From assembly GCA_052161605.1 (NCBI GenBank), contig CP197409.1: DNA of 64,000 nt. One strand, written 5' to 3'. The notes below the pieces were generated by a model. It saw only the letters and a list, made by a program, of their open reading frames with translations. It was not told where the DNA came from and did not search any database. Below are positions 19,080 to 27,810 of the stretch, in pieces; within the stretch, counting starts at the first letter, position 1, and each line of letters starts with the position of its first letter. Origin of the DNA: JBKCUI01 sp052161605 (GTDB taxonomy: Bacteria; Planctomycetota; Planctomycetia; Pirellulales; Pirellulaceae). The translations under genes and the position numbers were made by a program.

Positions 19080-21041
19080 TTACCCGACTCGAATCAGCGT
19101 TATCGACCCGCTCGATTCACTAACCTCAACACACTTCCACACCCCAGTATCGCACGAAATACATGATCCTTCACCGATTGCGTGTTTGCTCGCACCCCAG
19201 TTAATATGGGACCGTGGACCAATCTTTGGTCCATCCAAACTTGAAATTTCACCTTCGTCGAATTTCAGAATCGACATCGCCGAACCGCCAACCTGCCGTG
19301 TATCGTTCATTGTCAGCTTGACTGCGTTCGCCCAGTAAATCTCGTGGTCCGGCCCAGTTGAGTCTGGTGCTCGATCTGGTCTATGGATGCGGATAGAAAG
19401 CGGAACAGGAATATCTACTCCGATGATGATCGCCTCGCCGGGGCCGAGCGTTGGAAGAAAAGCGGCGGCAGATTTATCAATCTCTCCTGATGCACTTTCA
19501 ACTACGCTCCGATCACGATCATTGATAAGTCGATGCACGATCAGTGTTCCCATTTGACTCAAGACATCATCTGGAATATCTCTTGGGCGTTGTGTCGCTA
19601 TGCATATGTTCAGGCCATGCTTTCGACCTTCTTTTGCGATCAAACCGAATGCTTCCAACTCAACCTTGCACGAATCATCTCCTATAGTCTTGTTCAGGAA
19701 TTGATGTGCCTCATCAACGATGACAAGCACTGGACTTTGCTTAAATGCTCCTGATCTAGCCATGTCTAGCAGGTGACGCCCGATGGCATTTGCAACAATT
19801 TCTCTTGCATTGTGGCCAAACGAAACATTTTGCAGGGATAGTCGCAGTACCGACTTTGAGCTATCAGAAACGAACTCTTCAATGACTTTCGGTACGGTTG
19901 ACGCACCACTCGGTGAAAAAACACAACTCAGGTGCCTGGATTTAATCACGCTGTCAATTCGAAGCTGAAGCGATATGACATAAGCCGTTTCGCCACTTGC
20001 ATTGCCCCACCGTGAAGAATCTGGATTCGCTGCGGTTCCGCCATTTGGCCAAACGCATTCTTCAGCGATCTGTTGTGACAGGGCACCGATTGCAAAGTCT
20101 ACTGATTGACTCTCGATAACTTGAATATGCTTCTGGTATCCGGCAAAGATCGGGGCTTTCGAAGCGTTTGACTTAACAATATTGCCAAACTGATTCGCTA
20201 GAGAAGGCTCTAGTTTCGCTAGCTTCAAACTTCGAATCGCTTCTCGAAGTTTTGGCCCTTGCGATTGCCCACTTGGTGTGAAAATGCCAAATAGATCGAT
20301 CTCTGAAAGCTCTGTGTAGGGGAAGTCTACACACTCAGCCCCCGCAGGGCGTACTGAACCGGTGCCAACAGACTTGTGAACAACATTCGCCCCTTCAAGC
20401 GTATAGAATTCACCAGTCGCATCAAGGACAATCACCTTCGAACGATACTTCATCGCCTGTTCGATAAGTCGTGCAACTGTCCAACTCTTTCCTCCCCCCG
20501 TAGCACCAAGAATGGCACAATGACGCCCAAACAACTGCTTTGGGGTCATGGATACCATCGCATTGCTTGCATCTGGCAATGAGCCCATCTCAAAGCAAAC
20601 ATCTTCTCCTGAGTGTAGTCGATTACCTTCTGATGCAATCCAACGAACATAGTCTGGATGTGCAGAATAAACACGACTCCCGAGTCTGGGATATCGAGAA
20701 ACGCCAGATTGCACACTTCGGCGAGATATATCAAGAGTGGCAAGAAGTTGGATAGTACCCACTGGATGAATCTCTGGCTGTTTGCCGAGTTCTTCTTCAA
20801 CACTCAGTCGTTCTTTTTCCGGTAATCGCACTTCCAGAATTCTTCCGAGCAATGCTAATTCATCGCATTCAATTAGAACGAATTCGCCAACTTCGCCACC
20901 GCCTACCCTGATTCCATGATGCAACTTCCCTCCCGCTTTACCAGCAAGTGGTAGATTTGCACGAACGGATGAAGGGCTTACATTTGAAATCGTCCCCATC
21001 TGCCTTTCGGCATCGAACGGATAAGGTGGTCGCAATGTCAT
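19080..21041 (-). CDS. herA: HerA-type ATPase of a SIR2-HerA (Nezha) pair
   Basis: A 653-residue FtsK/HerA-type ATPase. The N-terminal barrel (HAS-like) domain ends near residue 100, Walker A is GATGGGKS at residues 179-186, Walker B is LVIVDEAHQF near residue 445, and a motif like IATQRPRDIP follows, with an arginine-finger-type HRLINDRDRS. Such ATPases form hexameric rings. The ATG overlaps the SIR2 stop by four bases, the configuration of the two-gene SIR2-HerA (Nezha) anti-phage system, in which HerA assembles with SIR2 to control NAD depletion or nucleic-acid attack. Confidence 0.9.
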   Translation of the reverse strand: MTLRPPYPFDAERQMGTISNVSPSSVRANLPLAGKAGGKLHHGIRVGGGEVGEFVLIECDELALLGRILEVRLPEKERLSVEEELGKQPEIHPVGTIQLLATLDISRRSVQSGVSRYPRLGSRVYSAHPDYVRWIASEGNRLHSGEDVCFEMGSLPDASNAMVSMTPKQLFGRHCAILGATGGGKSWTVARLIEQAMKYRSKVIVLDATGEFYTLEGANVVHKSVGTGSVRPAGAECVDFPYTELSEIDLFGIFTPSGQSQGPKLREAIRSLKLAKLEPSLANQFGNIVKSNASKAPIFAGYQKHIQVIESQSVDFAIGALSQQIAEECVWPNGGTAANPDSSRWGNASGETAYVISLQLRIDSVIKSRHLSCVFSPSGASTVPKVIEEFVSDSSKSVLRLSLQNVSFGHNAREIVANAIGRHLLDMARSGAFKQSPVLVIVDEAHQFLNKTIGDDSCKVELEAFGLIAKEGRKHGLNICIATQRPRDIPDDVLSQMGTLIVHRLINDRDRSVVESASGEIDKSAAAFLPTLGPGEAIIIGVDIPVPLSIRIHRPDRAPDSTGPDHEIYWANAVKLTMNDTRQVGGSAMSILKFDEGEISSLDGPKIGPRSHINWGASKHAIGEGSCISCDTGVWKCVEVSESSGSITLIRVG

Positions 21042-22195
21042 TTTTGCATTTTCCGTAATCGTTGTTGATGTCGTTCGTGTTCGGTCTCCTCAACAAGATC
21101 CGGTATCATTCGGACAAAGTTCTCAAACGCCGCTGAAACAAGTGTGATTCGTGAATCACCGTTGGATATCAGATCGCTCAGCACAGATGATGCAGCACTT
21201 GGATTTTGTTGAATAAACGGATCTACAACAACTACTCGCAGTCCCACGTTGGATCTTACGGCTGAGAGAATTGGTTCAGTGATATGCTTGTCATTAAACC
21301 CAAACCCAACGATGAGAAGTGAAGTTTTTGACTGCCGAATCGCTGATTGGAATCGTGACATTACTTCAAAAAACGGCTGCTCATAGGATGACTCAAACTT
21401 ACTGTGTCTTGGATAGATCAGTACTGGATTGGTGGCGTCTAGCCGTTTACAAATGCGTTCGCCGGTCCATTGCCAATCAATCGAGCCGTGGAGTTTGTGC
21501 AATTGAAAGACGTTCGGGATAAATGAAGTAGCAGAACCGTCGTCTTCCCGACGTACGAAATCGTAGGAGTAATGTTCTCCGTCAAACTCTTGAGGCATTG
21601 TGTGAGAAAAGCCATCGACAACGACCATGTGAATACGACTGGCCGCAGTCTCAAAACAGAGATCATAGTTGGTCGTAAACAGCTTCGTCCTTGGGGCACT
21701 TGATGGCCGACGTGCTATTCGACGCAGAAATGCCTCGTGAATTGGTAATGTCACATCGTTCTTTACAAAGCTAACAAGGCGTGCGATTGTCTTCTCGGCC
21801 TTACCAATGAAATCCTTGACCTTCTCCGATTCCTGAAAAGCTTGGGCAGTTTGGCAACGAGACAGAAGTAATTCAATGTTCTCGTCAGTAGCATTGTGAT
21901 GGACAAGTTTGAGCGTCGCATCAAACTTGGACGCACCGACCGTGTTCTTCACAGCATTCCATAGATCTCCCATACTCGGTGCCAGTTTTTTTCCGGCACC
22001 GTCTTTCACGCAAAGCGATGTCCCCAATCCTGTTAAGACAACTAGGTTATCACTACGAAGGAACTCAACCAATTCTTGGTGTAACGCATCTTTGCAGTGT
22101 TTGTGTCCCTCTTCTTCGCTTGGAAACACATCGACCCAAGCACCATTGGTGAAACGGGCAAGGGAACGGATCGGGGGCAATTTGTCTGTTGTCAC
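21038..22195 (-). CDS. SIR2-domain effector of a SIR2-HerA (Nezha) pair
   Basis: A 385-residue SIR2 protein of the defence type (SIR2_2-like). It starts at GTG with GGAG seven nt upstream, three bases after the Res stop. NAD-site residues are visible: LVVLTGLGTSL near residue 55 (usually GAGxS), TTNYDLCFETAA, KLHGSIDW with the catalytic-type histidine, and GFGFNDKHI. Family members hydrolyse NAD+ on phage infection, and some cut nucleic acid when bound to HerA. The HerA partner overlaps directly downstream. The Leu in GLGTS is a slight departure from consensus. Confidence 0.88.
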   Translation of the reverse strand: MTTDKLPPIRSLARFTNGAWVDVFPSEEEGHKHCKDALHQELVEFLRSDNLVVLTGLGTSLCVKDGAGKKLAPSMGDLWNAVKNTVGASKFDATLKLVHHNATDENIELLLSRCQTAQAFQESEKVKDFIGKAEKTIARLVSFVKNDVTLPIHEAFLRRIARRPSSAPRTKLFTTNYDLCFETAASRIHMVVVDGFSHTMPQEFDGEHYSYDFVRREDDGSATSFIPNVFQLHKLHGSIDWQWTGERICKRLDATNPVLIYPRHSKFESSYEQPFFEVMSRFQSAIRQSKTSLLIVGFGFNDKHITEPILSAVRSNVGLRVVVVDPFIQQNPSAASSVLSDLISNGDSRITLVSAAFENFVRMIPDLVEETEHERHQQRLRKMQK

Positions 22196-22198
22196 AAT

Positions 22199-24895
22199 CT
22201 ACTCCGTTTTCACCGTGTACTGAGCCGCCAAACCACTTAGGGTCTGCGATTCGTTGACGGCTGTGTGAGGGACGAGAATGTAGCACCAAGGTTTGCTGGC
22301 GACCGTGGTGGCGTGTTTGCACCATTGAGCGGCGGCAAGGGCTTTGGCTTGGATTTCTTCTACCTCGACTTCATTCTCTGCTTTGGGTTCGCAAAGGTAA
22401 TACGCTTGTGATGTTTCTGCTACGAAATCAGGCTCGTAGTTGGCTTCGCCGCTGTAGTGGATCTGAAACGTGCCTTTGTTGGGCTTGACCCATTTGAGTA
22501 CCGCTTTGTCGTTTTCCAAGATCACTGCAAAGCGTCGTTCCGTATCTGAGTCAAATTTCTGAACAGGGAACAAGCACTTGTCAAAACCGCCAAAGAGCAT
22601 GGAACGAATGTTCTTCTTTGCATCTACTGGTTGCCGGTATGGTCGTGGTTCCTCGCCGTCCGGTGCGTTAAAGGCACTTGGCTTCAAGGTCTCGAAGCCT
22701 TTACTAATGTGAACTTCGTAGTCCGTTGCCTCTTCAAAGTAATGCTCTTGCATCTGAGCATGGATCAATCGGACATACGTCTGATTAAACGCCAATAGTA
22801 CATTGCGAACATCGTTGTCGTCCTTAAGGTAGGTTCGAAGCTTTGCAATCAGTTGACCACATAGCTTATAAAGCAGCTTGGCGTCTTCATCGTAACTGAT
22901 GTCGTTGTAGTCGATCAGCCCTCGTACCAAGTAGTCCTCCATCCGTGCCTCCATGTCGGCAGCGAGATAGGCTAACCGATACTGCTTATTCTCACGCAAC
23001 GTCTGGATGAGAATGTCATTATCAACCGGCTTTTGATTGATACTGGATACGTCGAGATCAAAATCACGGTAACCGCAGGTCCGCTCTCCTGAAGGAACAA
23101 CAACTATGCGCGGTATGTCGATAGACAGGTTTACATAGACTTCGGTTGTCTTGGCTACCACATACTCCAGCTTTTCATCGGTGAGCGTATCATCCAAGTC
23201 TGCAAATTGTAACTGCGGAACCCTAGTGATCTCCCTAACGCGCTCAACAATCTTTTGTCGCACTTCAGGAGAATTAAGGTCCGCTGAGCGAGGTAAGCGT
23301 TCGAACTCTCTTTGGATTACTTCTAACGTTTTCTTGGCCGCATCGATTTCACGATCATCTGTAAAGAGGTGCTTCTGCTTCTTGGTATCCGATCCGGTGC
23401 CCGTTTGACCGGTGATAATGGACAGGGCGGATGGTACAACCTCCACGACCTTGGACTTTTTCTCCGGTATGTCCTTACCAATGACAACACCCGTTACGAG
23501 AATCGAATCGCCTCGATTAGCCTCGTCCACGATCTCTTGGAACTTGTCGTGAGCCACGATGGTCAATCGATCCACGGCTTCGTTGCCAGTTCGCTTCCCA
23601 TACGGTAAACGCAATCCACGTCCAATCGACTGCTCAACAAGGGTCCGAGAATCCGCCTTGCGAAGCGGAATAATCGTATAAAGATTGGTCACGTCCCAGC
23701 CTTCTTTCAGCATGTTGACGTGGACTACGATTTCGACCGGATTTGCAGGATCTTCCACCGTTAGCAACTGCTCAACGACTTCGTCTTTCTCTTCGCCTTT
23801 GGTCTGAGAGTGAACCGTAATGACTTTTCCTTTGTACGCTCCATCAAAGAATTCGTCAGACTCAATGGTCTTAACCAAGGCGTTGGCATGTTCCGTATCC
23901 TTTGCCACAACCAATACAAACGGCTTGACTCTCTTGCGGCTGTTCTCTCGTGCGTAAACTTCAAGCTGAACTTTAGTCTCTTCGTGAACTCGGATGCCAT
24001 CTTCCAATTTAAGCTTTTCCAAAGCATCTTCATCGAATCCAGCAGCATTGAAATTCTCACGAGTTGCGACCGCTGGTTGCTTGATGAAGCCATCGGTCAA
24101 GGCAGATGCTAGAGGGTAGCTGTAGATGCAATTCTTGAATGCTTCCGACTTGGCACCTTTCTCAACCTGCGGTGTAGCGGTTAGCTCCAGTCCTAAAATT
24201 GGTTTCAATTCATTGATCGCTTTGATTCCTGCACTAGCTCGGTAACGGTGCGATTCGTCCATCAACAGGACAAGATCATCAAGCCCCGCCAAATACTCGA
24301 AGTAACTGTCACCAATGTACTCGTTCAGTCGCTTGATTCTTGGCGAGTTTCCACCTCGAACTTCAGACGTGATCTTGGCAATGTTGAAGATGTTGATGTG
24401 AACCGCTGCATCCTCAAAAAGGGAATACTGCACGTCCCGATTGGAAATAGTCTCCTTGCGAACTCCAACCCCGGTCTCGTAGTTGTCGCTGGTAATAATC
24501 TGGGGAGGATTGGTTGCGAATTCGTGTATGCCCTGAAAAACATACTTGGGCGTTCCGGGGGTGAAGTCTGCTATCAGTTTGCGATAGATCGTTAAGTTGG
24601 GAGCGAGCACAAAGAAGTGTTGAACCTTTTCTGCCCGATGCAGGTAAGAAATAAAGGCTCCCATCAATCGAGTCTTGCCAACGCCTGTCGCAATGGCAAA
24701 GCAGAGCGATGGAAAGTCACGTTCAAAATCTTCGACCGATGGAAACGTTGACTTAATAAGCTCAAGCTGCTTTTGCAGATCTGCGTTCTTGTCTAATTCG
24801 ATGATCTCGCAAACTTTGGCGAGGATTTCCAATGAGTCCCGTTGTGGTTGCCGCAGACTCAATCGGTTAGAGATGGCGTTTACATGTTGATTCAT
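22199..24895 (-). CDS. res: Type III restriction enzyme, Res subunit
   Basis: An 898-residue helicase-nuclease. The frame opens at 24928, but MNQHVNAISNRL at 24895 fits the family start better; no clear ribosome site is seen. It has Walker A IATGVGKTRLM, DExx box LLMDESHRY, motif III LELTATPQ, and motif VI VEQSIGRGLRLPYG. A C-terminal PD-(D/E)xK nuclease is suggested by EPDFVAETSQAYYLCEPKA. Res works with a Mod methyltransferase for ATP-dependent cutting of unmethylated sites. Here the only mod gene, upstream on the same strand, carries a frameshift. If Mod is lost, Res should be unable to recognise sites, unless it now works differently. It is directly followed by SIR2. Confidence 0.88.
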   Translation of the reverse strand: MNQHVNAISNRLSLRQPQRDSLEILAKVCEIIELDKNADLQKQLELIKSTFPSVEDFERDFPSLCFAIATGVGKTRLMGAFISYLHRAEKVQHFFVLAPNLTIYRKLIADFTPGTPKYVFQGIHEFATNPPQIITSDNYETGVGVRKETISNRDVQYSLFEDAAVHINIFNIAKITSEVRGGNSPRIKRLNEYIGDSYFEYLAGLDDLVLLMDESHRYRASAGIKAINELKPILGLELTATPQVEKGAKSEAFKNCIYSYPLASALTDGFIKQPAVATRENFNAAGFDEDALEKLKLEDGIRVHEETKVQLEVYARENSRKRVKPFVLVVAKDTEHANALVKTIESDEFFDGAYKGKVITVHSQTKGEEKDEVVEQLLTVEDPANPVEIVVHVNMLKEGWDVTNLYTIIPLRKADSRTLVEQSIGRGLRLPYGKRTGNEAVDRLTIVAHDKFQEIVDEANRGDSILVTGVVIGKDIPEKKSKVVEVVPSALSIITGQTGTGSDTKKQKHLFTDDREIDAAKKTLEVIQREFERLPRSADLNSPEVRQKIVERVREITRVPQLQFADLDDTLTDEKLEYVVAKTTEVYVNLSIDIPRIVVVPSGERTCGYRDFDLDVSSINQKPVDNDILIQTLRENKQYRLAYLAADMEARMEDYLVRGLIDYNDISYDEDAKLLYKLCGQLIAKLRTYLKDDNDVRNVLLAFNQTYVRLIHAQMQEHYFEEATDYEVHISKGFETLKPSAFNAPDGEEPRPYRQPVDAKKNIRSMLFGGFDKCLFPVQKFDSDTERRFAVILENDKAVLKWVKPNKGTFQIHYSGEANYEPDFVAETSQAYYLCEPKAENEVEVEEIQAKALAAAQWCKHATTVASKPWCYILVPHTAVNESQTLSGLAAQYTVKTE

Positions 24896-24904
24896 AGGGA
24901 TTTT

Positions 24905-24935
24905 AACCACTGATAGTACGAATACCACGAATAAT
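24905..24935. repeat. Degenerate single arm of the dispersed palindrome, copy B
   Basis: AACCACTGATAGTACGAAT followed by ACCACGAATAATG is a decayed left arm of the palindromic family, without a matching right arm. It sits between the end of the GxxExxY gene and the start of res. Confidence 0.5.
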
Positions 24936-24958
24936 GAACAGACTGAAGTGTTCCCGTT

Positions 24959-25336
24959 TCAACGTACGATCCGTTCATACTGTAATTTGGGATGTTGTCC
25001 GAAGTTGACGAGTAATCCGAGTCGAAAGCCTGTTGCCTTGAGATAATTGTGAACCTGTGCTCGATGCTCGTTGGTCAGTTCTTTGACAGCCTTGATTTCA
25101 ACGATGATCGAATCGAAACAGATAAAGTCAGGGATATAAACGGACTCGAGCTTTTTGCGTTTATAGTGTAGGTTCAACTCTTTTTGTGCGACGTTTGGTA
25201 CAGACTGAAGCTCAAATTCGATCTGTAAACACTCTTGGTAAACGGCTTCGAGGAAACCGCAACCAAGCTCGTTGTAAACCTCGAAGCATGATCCTACGAT
25301 CTTGTAGCTTTCCTCTTTGAACAATACTTCAGTCAT
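24959..25336 (-). CDS. GxxExxY-family protein
   Basis: A 125-residue protein with the name-giving motif in GCGFLEAVYQECL near residue 26, and a nuclease-like PD...ExK pattern further on (IPDFICFDSIIVEIKAV), so it probably has a PD-(D/E)xK fold. This family is common beside helicases and defence genes and is widespread in planctomycetes; its function is not established. It lies between the broken mod gene and res on the same strand and may be cotranscribed. Its presence between mod and res is an insertion relative to the usual adjacent mod-res arrangement. Confidence 0.85.
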   Translation of the reverse strand: MTEVLFKEESYKIVGSCFEVYNELGCGFLEAVYQECLQIEFELQSVPNVAQKELNLHYKRKKLESVYIPDFICFDSIIVEIKAVKELTNEHRAQVHNYLKATGFRLGLLVNFGQHPKLQYERIVR

Positions 25337-25372
25337 TTTGGATATCTCCCGATAAAGTCATGAATAACCTTT

Positions 25373-25524
25373 AACCACGAATCAAACGAATCACACGAAT
25401 AAGAGCAGCACTTGAAGAACTCAATGGGGATGGAACAGGAAAGTTTTCCCCACAAACCACGAGGGTTCGATGATACCTGTTGTCGTTTGGGTTTTCATTC
25501 GTGTCATTCGTTCGATTCGTGGTT
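25373..25524. repeat. Dispersed palindromic element, copy C
   Basis: Arms are AACCACGAATCAAACGAATC at 25373 and TTCGATTCGTGGTT ending at 25524, separated by a loop of roughly 95 bp. The loop (from AGAGCAGCACTTGAAGAACTC) is shared almost base for base with copy D, so these two form a subfamily longer than the 71-74-bp copies A, E and G. Confidence 0.85.
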
Positions 25525-25537
25525 TCATGTCCGATAA

Positions 25538-25612
25538 CTCCTTTGCCGCAAGCTCCCGATTTCCTTCGGTTTCAACTATCCGGAATTTCCGGATAGTTGC
25601 CTCATGCATCAT
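25538..25612 (-). pseudogene. rhuM-like fragment, copy 1
   Basis: Reads MMHEATIRKFRIVETEGNRE, then LAAKE, before running into palindrome copy C. The stretch EATIRKFRIVxTEGNRE matches the conserved middle of RhuM-family proteins, which often sit in type III R-M loci. The RhuM N-terminus and everything after this stretch are missing, so it is non-functional. Confidence 0.55.
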
Positions 25613-25643
25613 CCTCCCAACCGAACAACATTGGTTGTTGCGC
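25602..25643 (-). pseudogene. Second copy of the Mod C-terminal tail
   Basis: Encodes AQQPMLFGWEDDA-stop, matching the SQQPMLFGLEEDA-stop that ends mod at 25940. It is followed, as there, by the rhuM-like fragment and a palindromic element, so the whole block is duplicated. Confidence 0.65.
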
Positions 25644-25718
25644 CAACGTCAACCGAATGTTGGGGTGATTTAATGGGTGCATTTTGAATAACTCCAGCTG
25701 ATGTCAGGAACACAGGAT

Positions 25719-25862
25719 AACCACGAATCACACGAATAAGAGCAGCATTTGAAGAACTCAATGGACGATGAAAAGGGATAGTTTTCCCCGCAAGCCACGA
25801 GGGTTCGATGATACTCTTTGTCGTTTGGGTTTTCATTCGTGTCATTCGTTCGATTCGTGGTT
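25719..25862. repeat. Dispersed palindromic element, copy D
   Basis: Arms begin AACCACGAATCACACGAAT at 25719 and end TTCGATTCGTGGTT at 25862. Loop and right flank are close to copy C, and together with the adjoining rhuM and mod fragments the two form a direct duplication about 345 bp apart. Confidence 0.85.
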
Positions 25863-25872
25863 TCATGTCCGA

Positions 25873-25944
25873 TCACTCTTTCGCGGCAGCCTCCCGATTT
25901 CCTTCGGATTGAACTATTCGGAATTTCCGAATAGTTGCCTCATG
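25873..25944 (-). pseudogene. rhuM-like fragment, copy 2
   Basis: In the frame overlapping the mod stop, the reverse strand reads HEATIRKFRIVQSEGNREAA, then AKE-stop. It is an internal RhuM piece like copy 1 but has no start codon in frame. It is wedged between the mod stop and palindrome copy D. Confidence 0.5.
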
Positions 25945-27647
25945 CGTCCTCCTCCAAACCGAATAGCATCGGCTGTTGGGACATAGCTTTTCGAGCCTGT
26001 CGTTTTGACTTGGGTTGATCCTTGATAACTTGCGTGAACTCGTCCGAGGACCGTTCTGGAGCAGCGGGAAGAGCTTTGATTTCAAGGCTGTAATCATCCT
26101 TGCCCCATTCGCATTTGGACATGACAGCCAATGGAATTTTCTTGAGCGTGAGATTGGGGAAGTCATCTAGCTTCTTCACACGGTAAGCGGAGCAGCAGAT
26201 TAGTAAGGATCTCTGGCTACCAACCTCGTCGCTCAGCTTTTGTAGTTGTTCACGAGAGAGCGTTTGCGTCGTGACGAAGATGAAGTCCGATTCAGTGGAA
26301 TGCCCGTGTTGCCAGTAGATGGTCTCGTTCGGAGCGTAAGTAAACCCTTCTAACTTGCAAACCGCTTCGGCGAGCATCGCAGCGTTGTACTTTTTGTTGA
26401 TGATCCAATTGCCGAATTCATCTTGTTCAAGTAGCGAAGGGGCGAGTTTGTAATAGCGGAATCCGCCTCCGCCTTTCCAATCACAAGCCTCCGATACCCC
26501 GCCTTTATCTTCGCCCGTCGATGACTTTCTTCAAGCGTGGAATAACGTGAGTGTGGCAATGCTCACCAAGTTCGACCATGATCCATTTGCGACCCATCTT
26601 GTGGGCAACAGCACCAGTAGTTCCCGAGCCAGCGAAAGAGTCTAGGACGAGATCGCCGGACTGAGTGGCGATTTGAATTATCTTTCTGAGCAGTTTCTCG
26701 GGCTTCGGAGTCGAAAAAACATCACTAACGTTCAGTGCGATCATTTCCCGTTTTGCGTCTTGATTGTCCCCTGAGTCCTCACGCAGCCAAAGTGTGTCGG
26801 GAACAATCCCTGTTCCGACTTTATGCAAGAACGATTTCAATCTAGGTTTATCCTTTTCTTGGTTTTCTCCCCACCAAATGAGGTTATCCCTAACGTGCTC
26901 CTCATGCCGCTTTTGATCATACGCCCAAACTCTAGTTTCACTTGGGAAGACCAATTGATTTGTTTTCGGATGTCGTATTCCGTAGTAAAGATTTGGACGC
27001 TCTGACCTTGTTTTTGCACATGTGTAAACAACTGATTGCCATACGCCTCGATAGTCGTTATCGATATTTTTGTATCCTTTTAGTTGTTCTTCGCCACGCT
27101 CGACTTGATTCGGTTTCCATGCATCTTTTGCTTTCGCATAAATCAGTATGTGGTCATGGCTGATGCTAAGCCATTTCGCATCGTTCTGTTTGGAGTATTT
27201 CTTTTGCCAAACAGCATTGGCTATAAAGTTCCCTCGACCAAAGACTTCATCGCAAAGTACTTTAAGGTAATGGGCTTCATTGTCATCGATGGTTATCCAA
27301 ATTGAACCATCGTTAGACATCATACGCTTGAGAATCTCCAAGCGGTCACGCATTAGCCCAAGCCAAAGCGAGTGTTCTAGACCATCATCATAGTGCTCGA
27401 ACGCAGATCCTGTATTATAGGGAGGATCAATAAACACACATTTAACTCTTCCAGTGAATTCCTGCTCCAACGCCTTCAACGCAAGCAAGTTATCGCCAAA
27501 GATCAAACGATTATCGAAGATATCGTTTTCGCTGACTCGATGCGGAGCGTGATACGACTTCTCGGGATCTTCGAGAAGTATGCGTGGTTCCAAACGTGGT
27601 CGGTTCTCTTTCCCGATCCACGTCAGTTCTAGTTTTTGCTTCTTCAT
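25940..27647 (-). pseudogene. mod: Type III DNA methyltransferase Mod, frameshifted
   Basis: Two adjacent frames together make one 568-residue beta-class N4/N6 methyltransferase of type III (Mod) length. The first frame (27647 to 26505) has DPPYNTG (motif IV), ISHDHILIYAK, and near its end FAGSGTTGAVAHKMGRKWI (motif I), stopping after VIDGRR. Removing one base from the CCC run at 26514-26516 (GGG on the coding strand) continues it as VIDGEDKGGVSEACDWKGGG, then GFRYYKLAPSLLEQDEFGNW, down to SQQPMLFGLEEDA at 25940. The lost C-terminal part is needed for target recognition and Res contact in known enzymes. The truncated protein (380 residues) keeps both catalytic motifs. It is either a true recent mutation or a sequencing error in a short homopolymer. 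Confidence 0.85.
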
Positions 27648-27680
27648 TTCATTCCGTTTCTAAAGTGCAGATCATTATTG

Positions 27681-27754
27681 AACCACGAATCATGCGAATC
27701 GCACGAATAAGAATCCGATCTCTTCATTCGTGTGATTCGTTCGATTCGTGGTTG
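27681..27754. repeat. Dispersed palindromic element, copy E
   Basis: AACCACGAATCATGCGAATC at 27681 and TTCGTTCGATTCGTGGTT ending at 27754 are near-complementary arms with a loop of about 18 bp. It truncates the vapC-like gene. Confidence 0.88.
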
Positions 27755-27810
27755 TTTAGTCGATCCTCCAAAAACCAAAAGAAGGCATGAGTGTCCACGA
27801 GAACTCTCAT
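27724..27810 (-). pseudogene. VapC-like PIN toxin, truncated by a palindromic element
   Basis: The start ATG overlaps the antitoxin stop by four bases (ATGA). It encodes MRVLVDTHAFFWFLEDRL, the N-terminal strand of a PIN-domain toxin with its first catalytic Asp. After about 18 codons the frame enters palindrome copy E and ends there at 28 codons. The remaining PIN acidic residues are absent, so it cannot be an active RNase. Confidence 0.75.

Noticed and set aside
24905..25862. Repeat cluster as a CRISPR array
   Set aside because: Repeats are palindromic, of unequal spacing and length, with shared rather than unique spacers, and no cas genes are present.
25940..27647. Phase variation of mod by simple repeats
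   Set aside because: The shift is in a run of only three identical bases; no long tetranucleotide or homopolymer tract typical of phase-variable mod genes was found.
25373..27754. Palindromic elements as integron attC sites separating gene cassettes
   Set aside because: They lie between short genes and are imperfect hairpins of suitable length, but the arms lack the RYYYAAC/GTTRRRY core sites, some copies are inside gene debris, and no integrase is in the window.
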